Assembly (NCBI GenBank): GCA_035545855.1
Contig: DASZXK010000180.1
Location: forward strand, 1 to 64,000
Origin: DASZVB01 sp035545855
GTDB lineage: Bacteria > Myxococcota_A > Polyangia > Polyangiales > Polyangiaceae
DNA: 64,000 bases
Direction: 5' to 3'
In this document: positions 46,760-54,523 of the stretch, one piece after another
Layout: every line of letters begins with the position of its first letter
Position numbering within the stretch: position 1 is the stretch's first letter
Translations under genes and position numbers: made by a program
Notes under the pieces: generated by a model
What the model was told of the DNA's origin: nothing
Database searches by the model: none
Seen by the model: only the letters and a program-made list of their open reading frames with translations

Positions 46760-47724
46760 TAGACCCCGCGCGCGGACCGGTCGAAGAGGCTCGGTCGCCC
46801 TCCCAGATGTCCGAGACCTCCGGCACCACCGAAGACGCTCGCGCGCGTGCGCCGGGCGTCGCGGAGATCGTCTCGTTCGTCCGGGCCCTGGTCGAGCTCT
46901 CGAAACCGGGCATCACGCGGATGGTCCTGTTCACGACGGCTCTCGGCGCGGCGATCGCCCCCGGCCCGGTCCGAGACTGGACGAAATTCGGGTACGCGCT
47001 CCTCGGCACGTCGCTCATCGTGGCGGCCGCCAACGCCCTCAACATGTTCCTCGAGGGGGACGTGGACGCGCTCATGAAGCGAACGCGCGAGCGCCCGATC
47101 CCGAGCGGGCGCATCTCGCCCGAGGTCGCGCTCTGGTTCGGCGGGGCGCTCGCGTTCACGGGCCTGCCCATCCTGGATTTCTGCGTGAACCCGCTCACGG
47201 CCTTCATCGGCGGGTTCTCGCTGCTCTCCTACGTACTCGTGTACACGCCGCTGAAGCGGCTCTCGTCGGTCGCGGTGTGGGTCGGGGCCGTCCCGGGCGC
47301 CGCGCCGCCGCTCATGGGCTACACGGCGATGACGTCGCGCCTCGACGCCGTCGGGCTCTCCCTCTTCGCGCTGCTCTTCATCTGGCAGATCCCGCATTTC
47401 CACGCGATCGCGCTCTTCCGCACCTCGGAGTACACGCGCGCGGGCCTCGTCGTGCTCCCCGCGTCGCGCGGCGTCGATCACACGAAGCGCGTCATCGTCG
47501 CGCTCCTCTGCCTCCAGCTCCTCGTGAGCGCGCTCCCGGCGTGGCTCGGGCTCGGCGGCGTGCCGTACATCGTATCGGCGGTCGTTCTCGGTCTCGCGTA
47601 CCTCGCGTACGGCATCGCCGGTTTCTACCGGGAAGACCACGAGAAGTGGGCGCGCTCGCTGTTCTTCGCGTCGCTGCCGTACCTCGTCGTCCTGTTCGGC
47701 GCGCTCGTGCTGTTCACGAAGTGA
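46756..47724 (+). CDS. ctaB: Protoheme IX farnesyltransferase (heme O synthase)
   Basis: A 322-residue inner membrane protein of the UbiA superfamily that attaches a farnesyl group to heme b, giving heme O for terminal oxidases. Motifs: NALNMFLEGDVDALMKRTRE (first Asp-rich region), VYTPLKRLSS, and PHFHAIALFR in the second half. Nine or so helices are predicted. The GTG at 46756 overlaps the stop of the permease-like gene and has GGAG five bases upstream, so I preferred it over the ATG at 46807 (MSETSG). No cytochrome oxidase genes lie beside it. Confidence 0.93.
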   Translation: MIDPARGPVEEARSPSQMSETSGTTEDARARAPGVAEIVSFVRALVELSKPGITRMVLFTTALGAAIAPGPVRDWTKFGYALLGTSLIVAAANALNMFLEGDVDALMKRTRERPIPSGRISPEVALWFGGALAFTGLPILDFCVNPLTAFIGGFSLLSYVLVYTPLKRLSSVAVWVGAVPGAAPPLMGYTAMTSRLDAVGLSLFALLFIWQIPHFHAIALFRTSEYTRAGLVVLPASRGVDHTKRVIVALLCLQLLVSALPAWLGLGGVPYIVSAVVLGLAYLAYGIAGFYREDHEKWARSLFFASLPYLVVLFGALVLFTK

Positions 47725-48117
47725 GGGTCCGGCACTCGGGAGAGTGTCGGAGAGGGCTGCCCCTGACCGGTCACCGGCGCTCACGCGCCGGCGCCCACCA
47801 TCCCCCGACGCTCGTGCTCGGCGGCAGAGCCGCCTCCGCGTGATCGTGGGGATGGTCGGACGAGCCCGACTGGTGAGTAGTTCCGGCGTCGCGCCTTGGT
47901 CGCGTTTCTCCGCGAGCGAGGGGATTTCGGGCGCGATGCTTCCGCGAGGGCGCGAACGCGCGTGCCCGGCCCACGGAGTATCGCCGCGGTCGCTTCTGCG
48001 CCGTTCGCGCCCTCGCGGAAGCCGAGTAGCGAGCCGCGCTCGAAACGCCCTGACACGTCGACTTCGAGGAAGCGGTAGGCTGGGCGTTCTGGACGACGCC
48101 TCGGGAACGACGGCCAA
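47725..48117. other. Gene-free gap with a long inverted repeat
   Basis: This 393-base stretch lies between ctaB and the GrpB-like gene. It carries the 21-base inverted repeat described separately. I see no convincing reading frame on either strand. Confidence 0.5.
47938..48022. repeat. Perfect 21-base inverted repeat with a 43-base loop
   Basis: The arm at 47938-47958 (beginning GCTTCCGCGAGGG) is the exact reverse complement of the arm at 48002-48022 (ending CCTCGCGGAAGC). Exact pairing over 21 bases is unlikely by chance even at this base composition. It could fold as a strong stem-loop RNA or be a remnant of an inverted duplication. Confidence 0.6.
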
Positions 48118-48648
48118 ATGACCGATACCGACGACGCCCCCGTTCGCATCGTGTCGTACGACGCGTCGTGGCCGAGCTCGTTCGAGGCTGAACGCGCCGT
48201 ACTGGCGAACGTTCTAGAGGCATGGCTCGTCGGTTCGATCGAACACGTGGGGAGCACCGCCGTGCCCGGGCTCGCCGCGAAGCCCGTCATCGACATCATG
48301 GCCCCCGTGGGAGATCTCGACGCCTCGCGTCCCGCGATCGCCGCGCTCACGGCCGTCGGGTACTGCCATTTCCCGTACCGGCCCGAGCGCATGCACTGGT
48401 TCTGCAAGCCCTCACCGGCATTCAGAACTCACCACTTGTACCTCGTGCCCCATGACGGTCCGACCTGGCGCGAGCGTCTCCTATTTCGAGATGTTCTTCG
48501 AGCTCGGCCGGACATTCTCGCCGAGTACGCCGCACTGAAGCAACGACTCGCCACTCTTCATGAATTCGATCGGGAGACCTACACCGACGCAAAGTCGCCG
48601 TTCGTGGAGCGCGTGCTCGGTATGGCTTCTGGGCTCATCAGAGAGTGA
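48118..48648 (+). CDS. GrpB/UPF0157 family protein
   Basis: A 176-residue protein with the GrpB nucleotidyltransferase-like pattern: IVSYDASWPSSFEAERAVLA, then VGSIEHVGSTAVPGLAAKPV with DIMAPVG, and RTHHLYLVPH. Several members are predicted to act on nucleotides, and none has a settled function. The gene shows more codons ending in A or T than its neighbours in its 3' third (for example around FDRETYTDAKSPF). Together with its isolated place beside an inverted repeat, this hints at transfer from another bacterium. It converges with the GMC oxidoreductase gene. Confidence 0.88.
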   Translation: MTDTDDAPVRIVSYDASWPSSFEAERAVLANVLEAWLVGSIEHVGSTAVPGLAAKPVIDIMAPVGDLDASRPAIAALTAVGYCHFPYRPERMHWFCKPSPAFRTHHLYLVPHDGPTWRERLLFRDVLRARPDILAEYAALKQRLATLHEFDRETYTDAKSPFVERVLGMASGLIRE

Positions 48649-48703
48649 ATCGTCCGTTTGACCAGGTCGGGCAACCTCTCCGACGAAGGCGGTCGAAACG
48701 ACT

Positions 48704-50266
48704 CTAGCCTCGGATGTGGCTCATCGCGCGCTCGGCGAGCGCCGTGATCGTGAGGCTCGGGTTCACGCCGACGTTCGCGCTCACGGCGGAGCCGTCCACC
48801 ACGTAGAGGCCGGGGCAGCCGAACACCTCATGGTCGGTGTCGATGACGCCTTCCTCTGCGGTCCGTCCCATCGGGCAGCCGCCGAGGATGTGCGCGGTCA
48901 CCGAGAGGTTCCCGAGGCTCTCCGGGACGAAGTTGAACGGCGTCCCCGGCGCGACGCGGGCGAGCGCGCGCGCGGCCCGGTGCGCTTCGGGGAGGTACGT
49001 CGGCGGGCGCTTTCCCCGGAGGACGGCGGAGCGCAGCCCCTTCCGGAACGGCGAGAAGAGGCTCCGGCCGAAGCGGAACTCGAGCTCGCTGTCCACGTGC
49101 TGCATCACCGTGAGAACGGTCACGCGCTCGTGCCACCGGGGGGAAATCGCGCCGCGGAGGATCCGGAACGGCGGCGCGAGGAAGCCGAGCGCGGTGCGGA
49201 GCGCCCGGCGGAGCGGGCTCGCGTCGTCCACCATCGGCGTCGTCGTGAGCTTCATGAACTCGTAGGCGGGGCCGAAGCGGTTCTGGGTGAGGTGAGTGTG
49301 CTCGTTCGCGTGGAAATGGGACGAGATCGCGGTTCCGACGGCGAGATCCGCGGGCGGCGCGTCGTGGAGCACCCCGACGATGGCCTCGCTGTTCGTCCGG
49401 ACGCGCGTCCCGAGCTTCGGGGACACGTCCGGGAGCGTGCCGTGCTCGTCCCGCGCGCGGAACAGGAGCTCGAGCGTCCCCACGACGCCCGCGGCGAGGA
49501 CGACGCGCTTCGCCGAGACGACGCCCGTCTTCGCCCGGGTGACGGGGTGTTCGACGTGGAGCCGGTAGCCTGCGTCCGTCTTCTCGATCCGCGAGACTCG
49601 CGACAGTGCCCGGATCTCGGCGCCCTTCCGCTCGGCCAGGTGCAGGTAGTTCTTGTCGAGCGTGTTCTTCGCGCCGACGGCGCAGCCGGTGAGGCAGCGC
49701 CCGCAGCGCGTGCACGGCATCCGCGGCGGGCCCGCTCCGCCGAAGAACGGGTCGGCCTTCGCGACGTCCCCGCTCCCGAAGTAGATGCCGTTCGGCGTCG
49801 GGCCGAAGCTCTCCTCCGCGCCGAGAGCGCGCGCGGTGAGCTTCAGGTATTCATCCATCGTGCCGTGGTCCGGCGTCTGGGCGCGCCCGAGCATCCGCGC
49901 CGCCGTCCGGTAGTGCGGCGCGAGCTCGGCCTCGAAATCGACGCCGAGTTCGCTCATCGCGCGGAAGAAGGACGCTTTCGGCTCGAGCAGGACCGCGCCG
50001 TACACGAGGCTTCCTCCGCCCACGCCGACGCCGCCGAGGACGCCCACGTGCCGGAAGAGCCGCTGCGCGAAGTACCCGAACGCGCCGAGCCGCGGCTCCC
50101 AGAGGAGCGCGCGAGGGTCGGCGTCCGCGGCCTGGATGCGCGTGGCGTCCACCCGGTGGCCTTGCTCCAGGACGAGCACGCGGAAACCGCGCTCGGAGAG
50201 GCGGAGCGCCGAGACGCTGCCGCCGAAGCCGCTGCCGACCACGACGAAGTCCCAGACGTCCGTCAT
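48704..50266 (-). CDS. GMC-family FAD oxidoreductase (cholesterol-oxidase-like)
   Basis: A 520-residue flavoprotein with the FAD motif FVVVGSGFGGSVSALRLSERG at the N-terminus and GVGVGGGSLVYGAV. A four-Cys segment, CTRCGRCLTGCAVGAKN, follows near residue 180. The C-terminal GMC signature reads VVDGSAVSANVGVNPSLTIT. It resembles bacterial cholesterol-oxidase-like enzymes, which oxidise alcohols on lipids or steroids. The catalytic His may be in NLSVTAHILGGCPMG. The start at 50266 overlaps the TetR stop (ATGA), so the enzyme is translated with its likely regulator. The Cys cluster is common in this subgroup and may bind Fe-S or metal. Confidence 0.92.
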   Translation of the reverse strand: MTDVWDFVVVGSGFGGSVSALRLSERGFRVLVLEQGHRVDATRIQAADADPRALLWEPRLGAFGYFAQRLFRHVGVLGGVGVGGGSLVYGAVLLEPKASFFRAMSELGVDFEAELAPHYRTAARMLGRAQTPDHGTMDEYLKLTARALGAEESFGPTPNGIYFGSGDVAKADPFFGGAGPPRMPCTRCGRCLTGCAVGAKNTLDKNYLHLAERKGAEIRALSRVSRIEKTDAGYRLHVEHPVTRAKTGVVSAKRVVLAAGVVGTLELLFRARDEHGTLPDVSPKLGTRVRTNSEAIVGVLHDAPPADLAVGTAISSHFHANEHTHLTQNRFGPAYEFMKLTTTPMVDDASPLRRALRTALGFLAPPFRILRGAISPRWHERVTVLTVMQHVDSELEFRFGRSLFSPFRKGLRSAVLRGKRPPTYLPEAHRAARALARVAPGTPFNFVPESLGNLSVTAHILGGCPMGRTAEEGVIDTDHEVFGCPGLYVVDGSAVSANVGVNPSLTITALAERAMSHIRG

Positions 50267-50910
50267 CCGAGCTCCGCGAGGCGCTCCAGGTAGTCGAGCA
50301 CGGACGGGACGCGAGCTCCGAACCCGGCGAGGCGATCCAGGACGAGCCCGTTCATCAGCGCGAACGCGAACGGAACCCGCAGGCTCGAGAACGGCCCTTC
50401 CGACGCGGCATCCTCCGGGAACAGCTCCGCGAAGGTCGCCTGGATCTTCTCGTCGAAGGCTCGGCCCATCTTCACGAGGGCGCGATGGAGCGAAGGGTCC
50501 GTGCGTGCCGCGACGACGAGCTCGAGCCACACCACGGTGCTCGGAGCGTCGACGGCCTTCCAGAGGAGCTCGATGGCGACGGCGCCCGGCTTTCCCCGCG
50601 CGCGCTCTTCCTGGAGGCGGTCCGCCCGGCGAAGGAACTCCGCGCGTCGCTTCTCGAACACGTGCTCGAGCGCGGACGCGAGGAGCGTGGCGCGGTCCGG
50701 GAAATGGTGAAGGAGCGTGCCGCGCTCGATGCCAGCACGCTTGCAGACCTCGACGGTCGACGCTCCTCCGTGACCGAGGTCGTGGAGGCACTCGAACGTG
50801 GCCTCCAGGATCTTCACCCGGGTCGCCGCGGAGCGCTCCTCGTCGTACGCGGCGCGCGTTCGCTTCGGGGCGGCGAGGCCGGGCGGCTTTCGGCGCGTCG
50901 TCTTTCGCAT
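50263..50910 (-). CDS. TetR-family transcriptional regulator
   Basis: A 215-residue regulator. Its HTH lies at about 22-70: RVKILEATFECLHDLGHGGA, then STVEVCKRAGIERGTLLHHF. The C-terminal half is a helical ligand domain (VVWLELVVAARTDPSLHRAL, FAFALMNGLVLDRL). The ATG at 50910 starts a Lys/Arg-rich tail typical of the family. A perfect inverted repeat lies 37 bases upstream of this start. It is cotranslated with the GMC oxidoreductase and divergent from the GH31 gene, so it may repress all three. Confidence 0.92.
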   Translation of the reverse strand: MRKTTRRKPPGLAAPKRTRAAYDEERSAATRVKILEATFECLHDLGHGGASTVEVCKRAGIERGTLLHHFPDRATLLASALEHVFEKRRAEFLRRADRLQEERARGKPGAVAIELLWKAVDAPSTVVWLELVVAARTDPSLHRALVKMGRAFDEKIQATFAELFPEDAASEGPFSSLRVPFAFALMNGLVLDRLAGFGARVPSVLDYLERLAELG

Positions 50911-50946
50911 CCGGACCGCGGAACCATAGCTCCGGCTGGCTCCTGC

Positions 50947-50972
50947 CTCAACAGTCAGTGTTGACTGTTGAG
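50947..50972. promoter_or_regulatory. Probable TetR operator (perfect 11-4-11 inverted repeat)
   Basis: CTCAACAGTCA at 50947-50957 and TGACTGTTGAG at 50962-50972 are exact reverse complements separated by GTGT. The site lies between the divergent TetR (start 50910) and GH31 (start 51002) genes, only 29 bases before the latter. Length and symmetry match TetR-type operators, so binding would block both promoters. Confidence 0.8.
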
Positions 50973-51001
50973 ATGAGACAGGGCAGGATCTCGCTCGAAA
51001 C

Positions 51002-53086
51002 ATGCCTCGTCACTTTTCCGGATTGCTCGTCCTCGGGTGGGTCGCGGTGGGCTGCGGCGGCGATCGAGCGCCCGCCGGGGCGACGGCGCCCGCCGCGCCG
51101 GTCTCCGTCACGGACGAGGGCGGCCTCACGGTGACGGCCGAGGACGGCCGCGTCCGTCTCCGCTCCGTCCCGGGGAGGACGACGATCGCGGGCGTGCCCT
51201 ACGGGAGCTTCGGCTTCTCCACGGCGCCGGAGCCCGAGCTCGTGCCCCCGAGCTTCGAGACGCTCGACGCCGTGCCGGAGCCCGGCGAAGGCGCGCGCCA
51301 CGTCGCGACGAAGCTCCTGTCACGGACCGAGACGGCCGACGGCTTCGTCGCGACGCTCGCGACGGACGACCCCGCCGGGCGAACCTTGACCGTCGCCGTC
51401 CGCGACGCTCCGGGCGCACTGCCGTCGATCGACGTCGTCGTGAGCGACCCGGAGGGTGTGACGGCCGTGTTCGCTGCATTCTCGTGCGCGGCGGACGAAG
51501 CGTTCCACGGCTTCGGCGGCCGCCGGGAGAGCACGAACCTCCGCGGGGCGTCGTTCTCGAACTGGGTCTTCGACTACCGGTTCCCGACGCCGGAGACCGC
51601 CTACTACTACCCGGTCCCTGCCTTCGAATCGTCGGCCGGGTACGTCTTTTACGTGGAGACGGACGAGAACGTCCGTTTCCGGATGGGCTCGGACGTGCCG
51701 ACCGCGTTTCGTGTCGCGGTGAACGGCGACCGGGCGCGCTTCGTCGTCGTCCCGGATGGCGGCTCGAGCGGGCTCGCGGCGCTCACGGCGCGGATCGGGC
51801 GTGAACGAAAGCCGCCCGACTGGAGCCTCGGCGCGACTCTCTCGCGCACCATCCAGCTCTTCGTCGACGCGCCCGCCGTGTACCAGAAGAAGGTCGAGGA
51901 CGACGTCCGGAAGCTCCAGTCCGGCGCGTACCCCGTGACGGCCTATGCGTACGAGGGATGGGCGCGCCTGCCGGCGGATTTCGTGAAGGCGACGAACGCG
52001 ACGCTCCGCGGGCTCTCGGTGCATCCGATGCTCTACTTCCGTCCCTTCGTGTCGGACGACGCGGCCGCGACGGAACCGCTCGGGCGCTTCGCGGAGGCCA
52101 CGGCCGCGGGCTACGTCGCGAAGACGGCGACCGGCGATCCGTACGTCTTCCCGAGCCCATTCGACGGCAAGGACGCCGCGCTCGTCGACTTCACGAACGA
52201 CGCGGCCCGGGAGTGGTGGAAGGGCATCGTGAAGGACGCGCTCGATCTCGGCGCCGACGGTTTCATGAACGACTTCGGCGAGCAGGTGCTCCCGGACATG
52301 GTCTTCTCGGACGGCTCCACGGGCGTCACGCTACACAATCGGTACCCGGTGCTCGAGCATCGAACGGCGCGCGAGGCCCTCGACGAGTACGTCGCCGAGC
52401 ACCCGGACCGCGAGCCGTTCTTCTTCGTCCGCGGAGGCTACTCGGGAACGCCGGGCGCGACGGCGTACGAGAACGCGGAGTTTCCTGGCGACGAGACGTG
52501 CGACTACTCGAAGCGGACGGGCCTGCCGTCCATCGTGCCGGATCTCTTGAACCGGTCGATCCTGGGCGGCTACGGCTTCGACACGGACATCGGCGGCTAC
52601 GCGGACTTCGACGGCCGGGGCCCCGACGCTGAGCTCTACTCGCGCTGGTCGGAAGCAGCGGCGCTCCTCCCGTTCTTCCGCGTCCACAACTCCGCCCTCA
52701 CCGGCGTGAAGATGCCGTGGAGCTACGACGACGCGACGGAGAAGACGTGGATCGCCATGGCGAAGCTCCATGAACGGGCCCGCCCGCTCCTCCTTTCGCT
52801 CTGGGACCAGGCGCTCGCCGGCGGCGCGCCGCCCATCCGTCCCCTCTGGCTCGACGCCGACGGCGGCTCTCCGCCCCACGTGGACGACGAGTGGATGCTC
52901 GGCCCCGACGTCCTCGTCGCGCCCGTCCTCGAAGCGGGGGCGACGGAGCGCGAGGTCTACGTTCCGGAAGGGTGCTTCCGCCTCCACGGCGAGGGCGACG
53001 CGATCATGGGACCGAGGACGGTCCCGGTCCCCGCGCCGGTCGGCGAGCTCCCGTGGTTCTCTCGCTGCGATACGTCGCCGTTCTGA
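51002..53086 (+). CDS. Exported glycoside hydrolase family 31 lipoprotein
   Basis: A 694-residue lipoprotein (lipobox VAVGC, Cys about 18). After an N-terminal beta domain (FHGFGGRRESTNLRG) comes the GH31 barrel: the nucleophile region ADGFMNDFGEQVLPD, then YSGTPGATAYENAEFPGDET with the acid/base Asp, followed by ILGGYGFDTDIGGY and the C-terminal beta domain (WMLGPDVLVAPVLEAG). GH31 enzymes act on alpha-glucosides, xylosides or sulfoquinovosides. The substrate here is not clear. It is divergent from a TetR regulator whose probable operator overlaps its promoter. Confidence 0.9.
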   Translation: MPRHFSGLLVLGWVAVGCGGDRAPAGATAPAAPVSVTDEGGLTVTAEDGRVRLRSVPGRTTIAGVPYGSFGFSTAPEPELVPPSFETLDAVPEPGEGARHVATKLLSRTETADGFVATLATDDPAGRTLTVAVRDAPGALPSIDVVVSDPEGVTAVFAAFSCAADEAFHGFGGRRESTNLRGASFSNWVFDYRFPTPETAYYYPVPAFESSAGYVFYVETDENVRFRMGSDVPTAFRVAVNGDRARFVVVPDGGSSGLAALTARIGRERKPPDWSLGATLSRTIQLFVDAPAVYQKKVEDDVRKLQSGAYPVTAYAYEGWARLPADFVKATNATLRGLSVHPMLYFRPFVSDDAAATEPLGRFAEATAAGYVAKTATGDPYVFPSPFDGKDAALVDFTNDAAREWWKGIVKDALDLGADGFMNDFGEQVLPDMVFSDGSTGVTLHNRYPVLEHRTAREALDEYVAEHPDREPFFFVRGGYSGTPGATAYENAEFPGDETCDYSKRTGLPSIVPDLLNRSILGGYGFDTDIGGYADFDGRGPDAELYSRWSEAAALLPFFRVHNSALTGVKMPWSYDDATEKTWIAMAKLHERARPLLLSLWDQALAGGAPPIRPLWLDADGGSPPHVDDEWMLGPDVLVAPVLEAGATEREVYVPEGCFRLHGEGDAIMGPRTVPVPAPVGELPWFSRCDTSPF

Positions 53087-53434
53087 TCACTCCGCGCGCC
53101 GGAGCGTGTGGAGATACCGGACGACGCCGTCCACGTCTTCCGGCTCGAGCAGCGCTCCGAACGGCGGCATCTGGCCCTTGCCGTGTCGGATCGTGTCCCG
53201 GATGCCTTCGTCGCCGAGCCGGTCCTGGAGCTTCGGGTCCGTGAGGTTCGCGGGCGGGGTCTTGAAGCCGGCCGGGTGCGTGCCGCGAGCGTCGGGGCCG
53301 TGACACGTGGCGCACGACCGGAGGAAGACGCCTTCGCCGCGCTGCTCGGGCGTCTTTCGCACGTGCCGGCACGCCGTGCCGGCGACGAGCACGACGACGA
53401 GCAGCGGGAGTTCGCGAAGACGGAGCGCCTTCAC
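53087..53434 (-). CDS. Small c-type cytochrome
   Basis: A 115-residue exported protein with an N-terminal hydrophobic segment ending AGTAC (possible lipobox) and one heme-attachment site CATCH (Cys41, Cys44, His45). The Met ligand lies in GQMPPF (Met89) and the terminal helix contains VVRYLHTL. It is a monoheme class I cytochrome c, probably an electron carrier at the outer face of the inner membrane. The GTG at 53434 overlaps the stop of the multi-pass membrane protein (GTGA). It lies back to back with the GH31 gene with no gap between the stops. Confidence 0.9.
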   Translation of the reverse strand: MKALRLRELPLLVVVLVAGTACRHVRKTPEQRGEGVFLRSCATCHGPDARGTHPAGFKTPPANLTDPKLQDRLGDEGIRDTIRHGKGQMPPFGALLEPEDVDGVVRYLHTLRRAE

Positions 53435-54504
53435 CCGGACGACCCTGCTTCTCGGGGCGTCGGGCCGACCGCCCCGGGGCGGACCGGGGGGAGCGGATCG
53501 GACTCCCTCGGGCCGAGCGGCGACGAGAGGGCGGCGAGGGCGAGAACGAGCGCGCTCGCGGGGACCTCCGCGCCGGAGCGACCGAGAAGCGCGAACGCGA
53601 CGGCGATCATCTTCTGGGAGATGGCTCCGGGCCACGCGCCGACCACGAGCGCGACGAGGACCGCGACGACGTCCACCGCGACCCGCCCGCCGCCCGGCGA
53701 TGCGATCGACGCGAGCGAGAGCTCCGAGAGCGCGCGCGACGCCACTATCTGCCAGAGGGATGCGCCCTCGAGCGAGCCACGGATGGCGCCCCAGGAGAGG
53801 ACCGCGCCGAGCAGCACGATGACGCCCACGGTGATGCCGGCGCGCACCCGCCGCTCCGCGATGAACCGCGCCGCGGCGAGTGACACGGCGAGGACGTCGA
53901 GGGCGTTCGCGCCGGACGTGAGCACGCCGACGAGGGCCGGGCTCGCGGCCCGGACGGCGCCGCTCGCCGCGAGGAGCCGGTAGCCCAGGCGGAGCGTCGC
54001 GCCGATCGTCAGGAATGCGAGCACGAGTCCCGTCGCGCGGGCGACCGGGGACCGGAGAGACGAGCTCGCGGCGCTCGCTCCGAGGGCGAGACACGACGCG
54101 CCGAGCGCGAGACTCTCCGCGGGCTCGAGCCCCATCGTGCTCGCGAGCATGACGAGCGTGAGCACCGCCGCCGCCGCCGGAACGACCAGCACCCGGTACA
54201 CGGGCGAGAGCGTCCGATCTCCGAGCGTCGCGGCGACGAGGAGCACGAGCAGGCACGCGCCGAGGAGCGCCGAGAGCTGGGAGGAGAGACTCGCGAGCAC
54301 GTCGCTTCGCGCGATCCACCGCTCGAGGCCGGAGCGCGCGCCGGGGAGCGCCGTCGCGATCGAGCGGCTCACGAGGGAGGTCCACGAGACGAGCAGCACC
54401 GCGCGGAGCGCGAAGGGAGCATCCGGCCCGAAGCGGGCGGTGTCTTCGCCGGGCGTGGACGCAGGGGTCGACCCGGCGCGTTCCGAAGCGGTCAAGTGGA
54501 GCAC
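53431..54504 (-). CDS. Multi-pass inner membrane protein of unknown function
   Basis: A 357-residue protein with about eight hydrophobic segments of Ala/Leu/Val (LLVSWTSLVSRSI, LGACLLVLLVAATLG, VVPAAAAVLTLVMLAS, ITVGVIVLLGAVLSW and others). No charged motif of a known transporter is seen. It starts (GTG) 19 bases after the TonB-like gene and is coupled by GTGA to the cytochrome c gene. The trio suggests a membrane-energised system. It is not an ExbB homologue by eye. Confidence 0.68.
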   Translation of the reverse strand: MLHLTASERAGSTPASTPGEDTARFGPDAPFALRAVLLVSWTSLVSRSIATALPGARSGLERWIARSDVLASLSSQLSALLGACLLVLLVAATLGDRTLSPVYRVLVVPAAAAVLTLVMLASTMGLEPAESLALGASCLALGASAASSSLRSPVARATGLVLAFLTIGATLRLGYRLLAASGAVRAASPALVGVLTSGANALDVLAVSLAAARFIAERRVRAGITVGVIVLLGAVLSWGAIRGSLEGASLWQIVASRALSELSLASIASPGGGRVAVDVVAVLVALVVGAWPGAISQKMIAVAFALLGRSGAEVPASALVLALAALSSPLGPRESDPLPPVRPGAVGPTPREAGSSG

Positions 54505-54523
54505 GCTCCCCGGCGCCGCCTCG

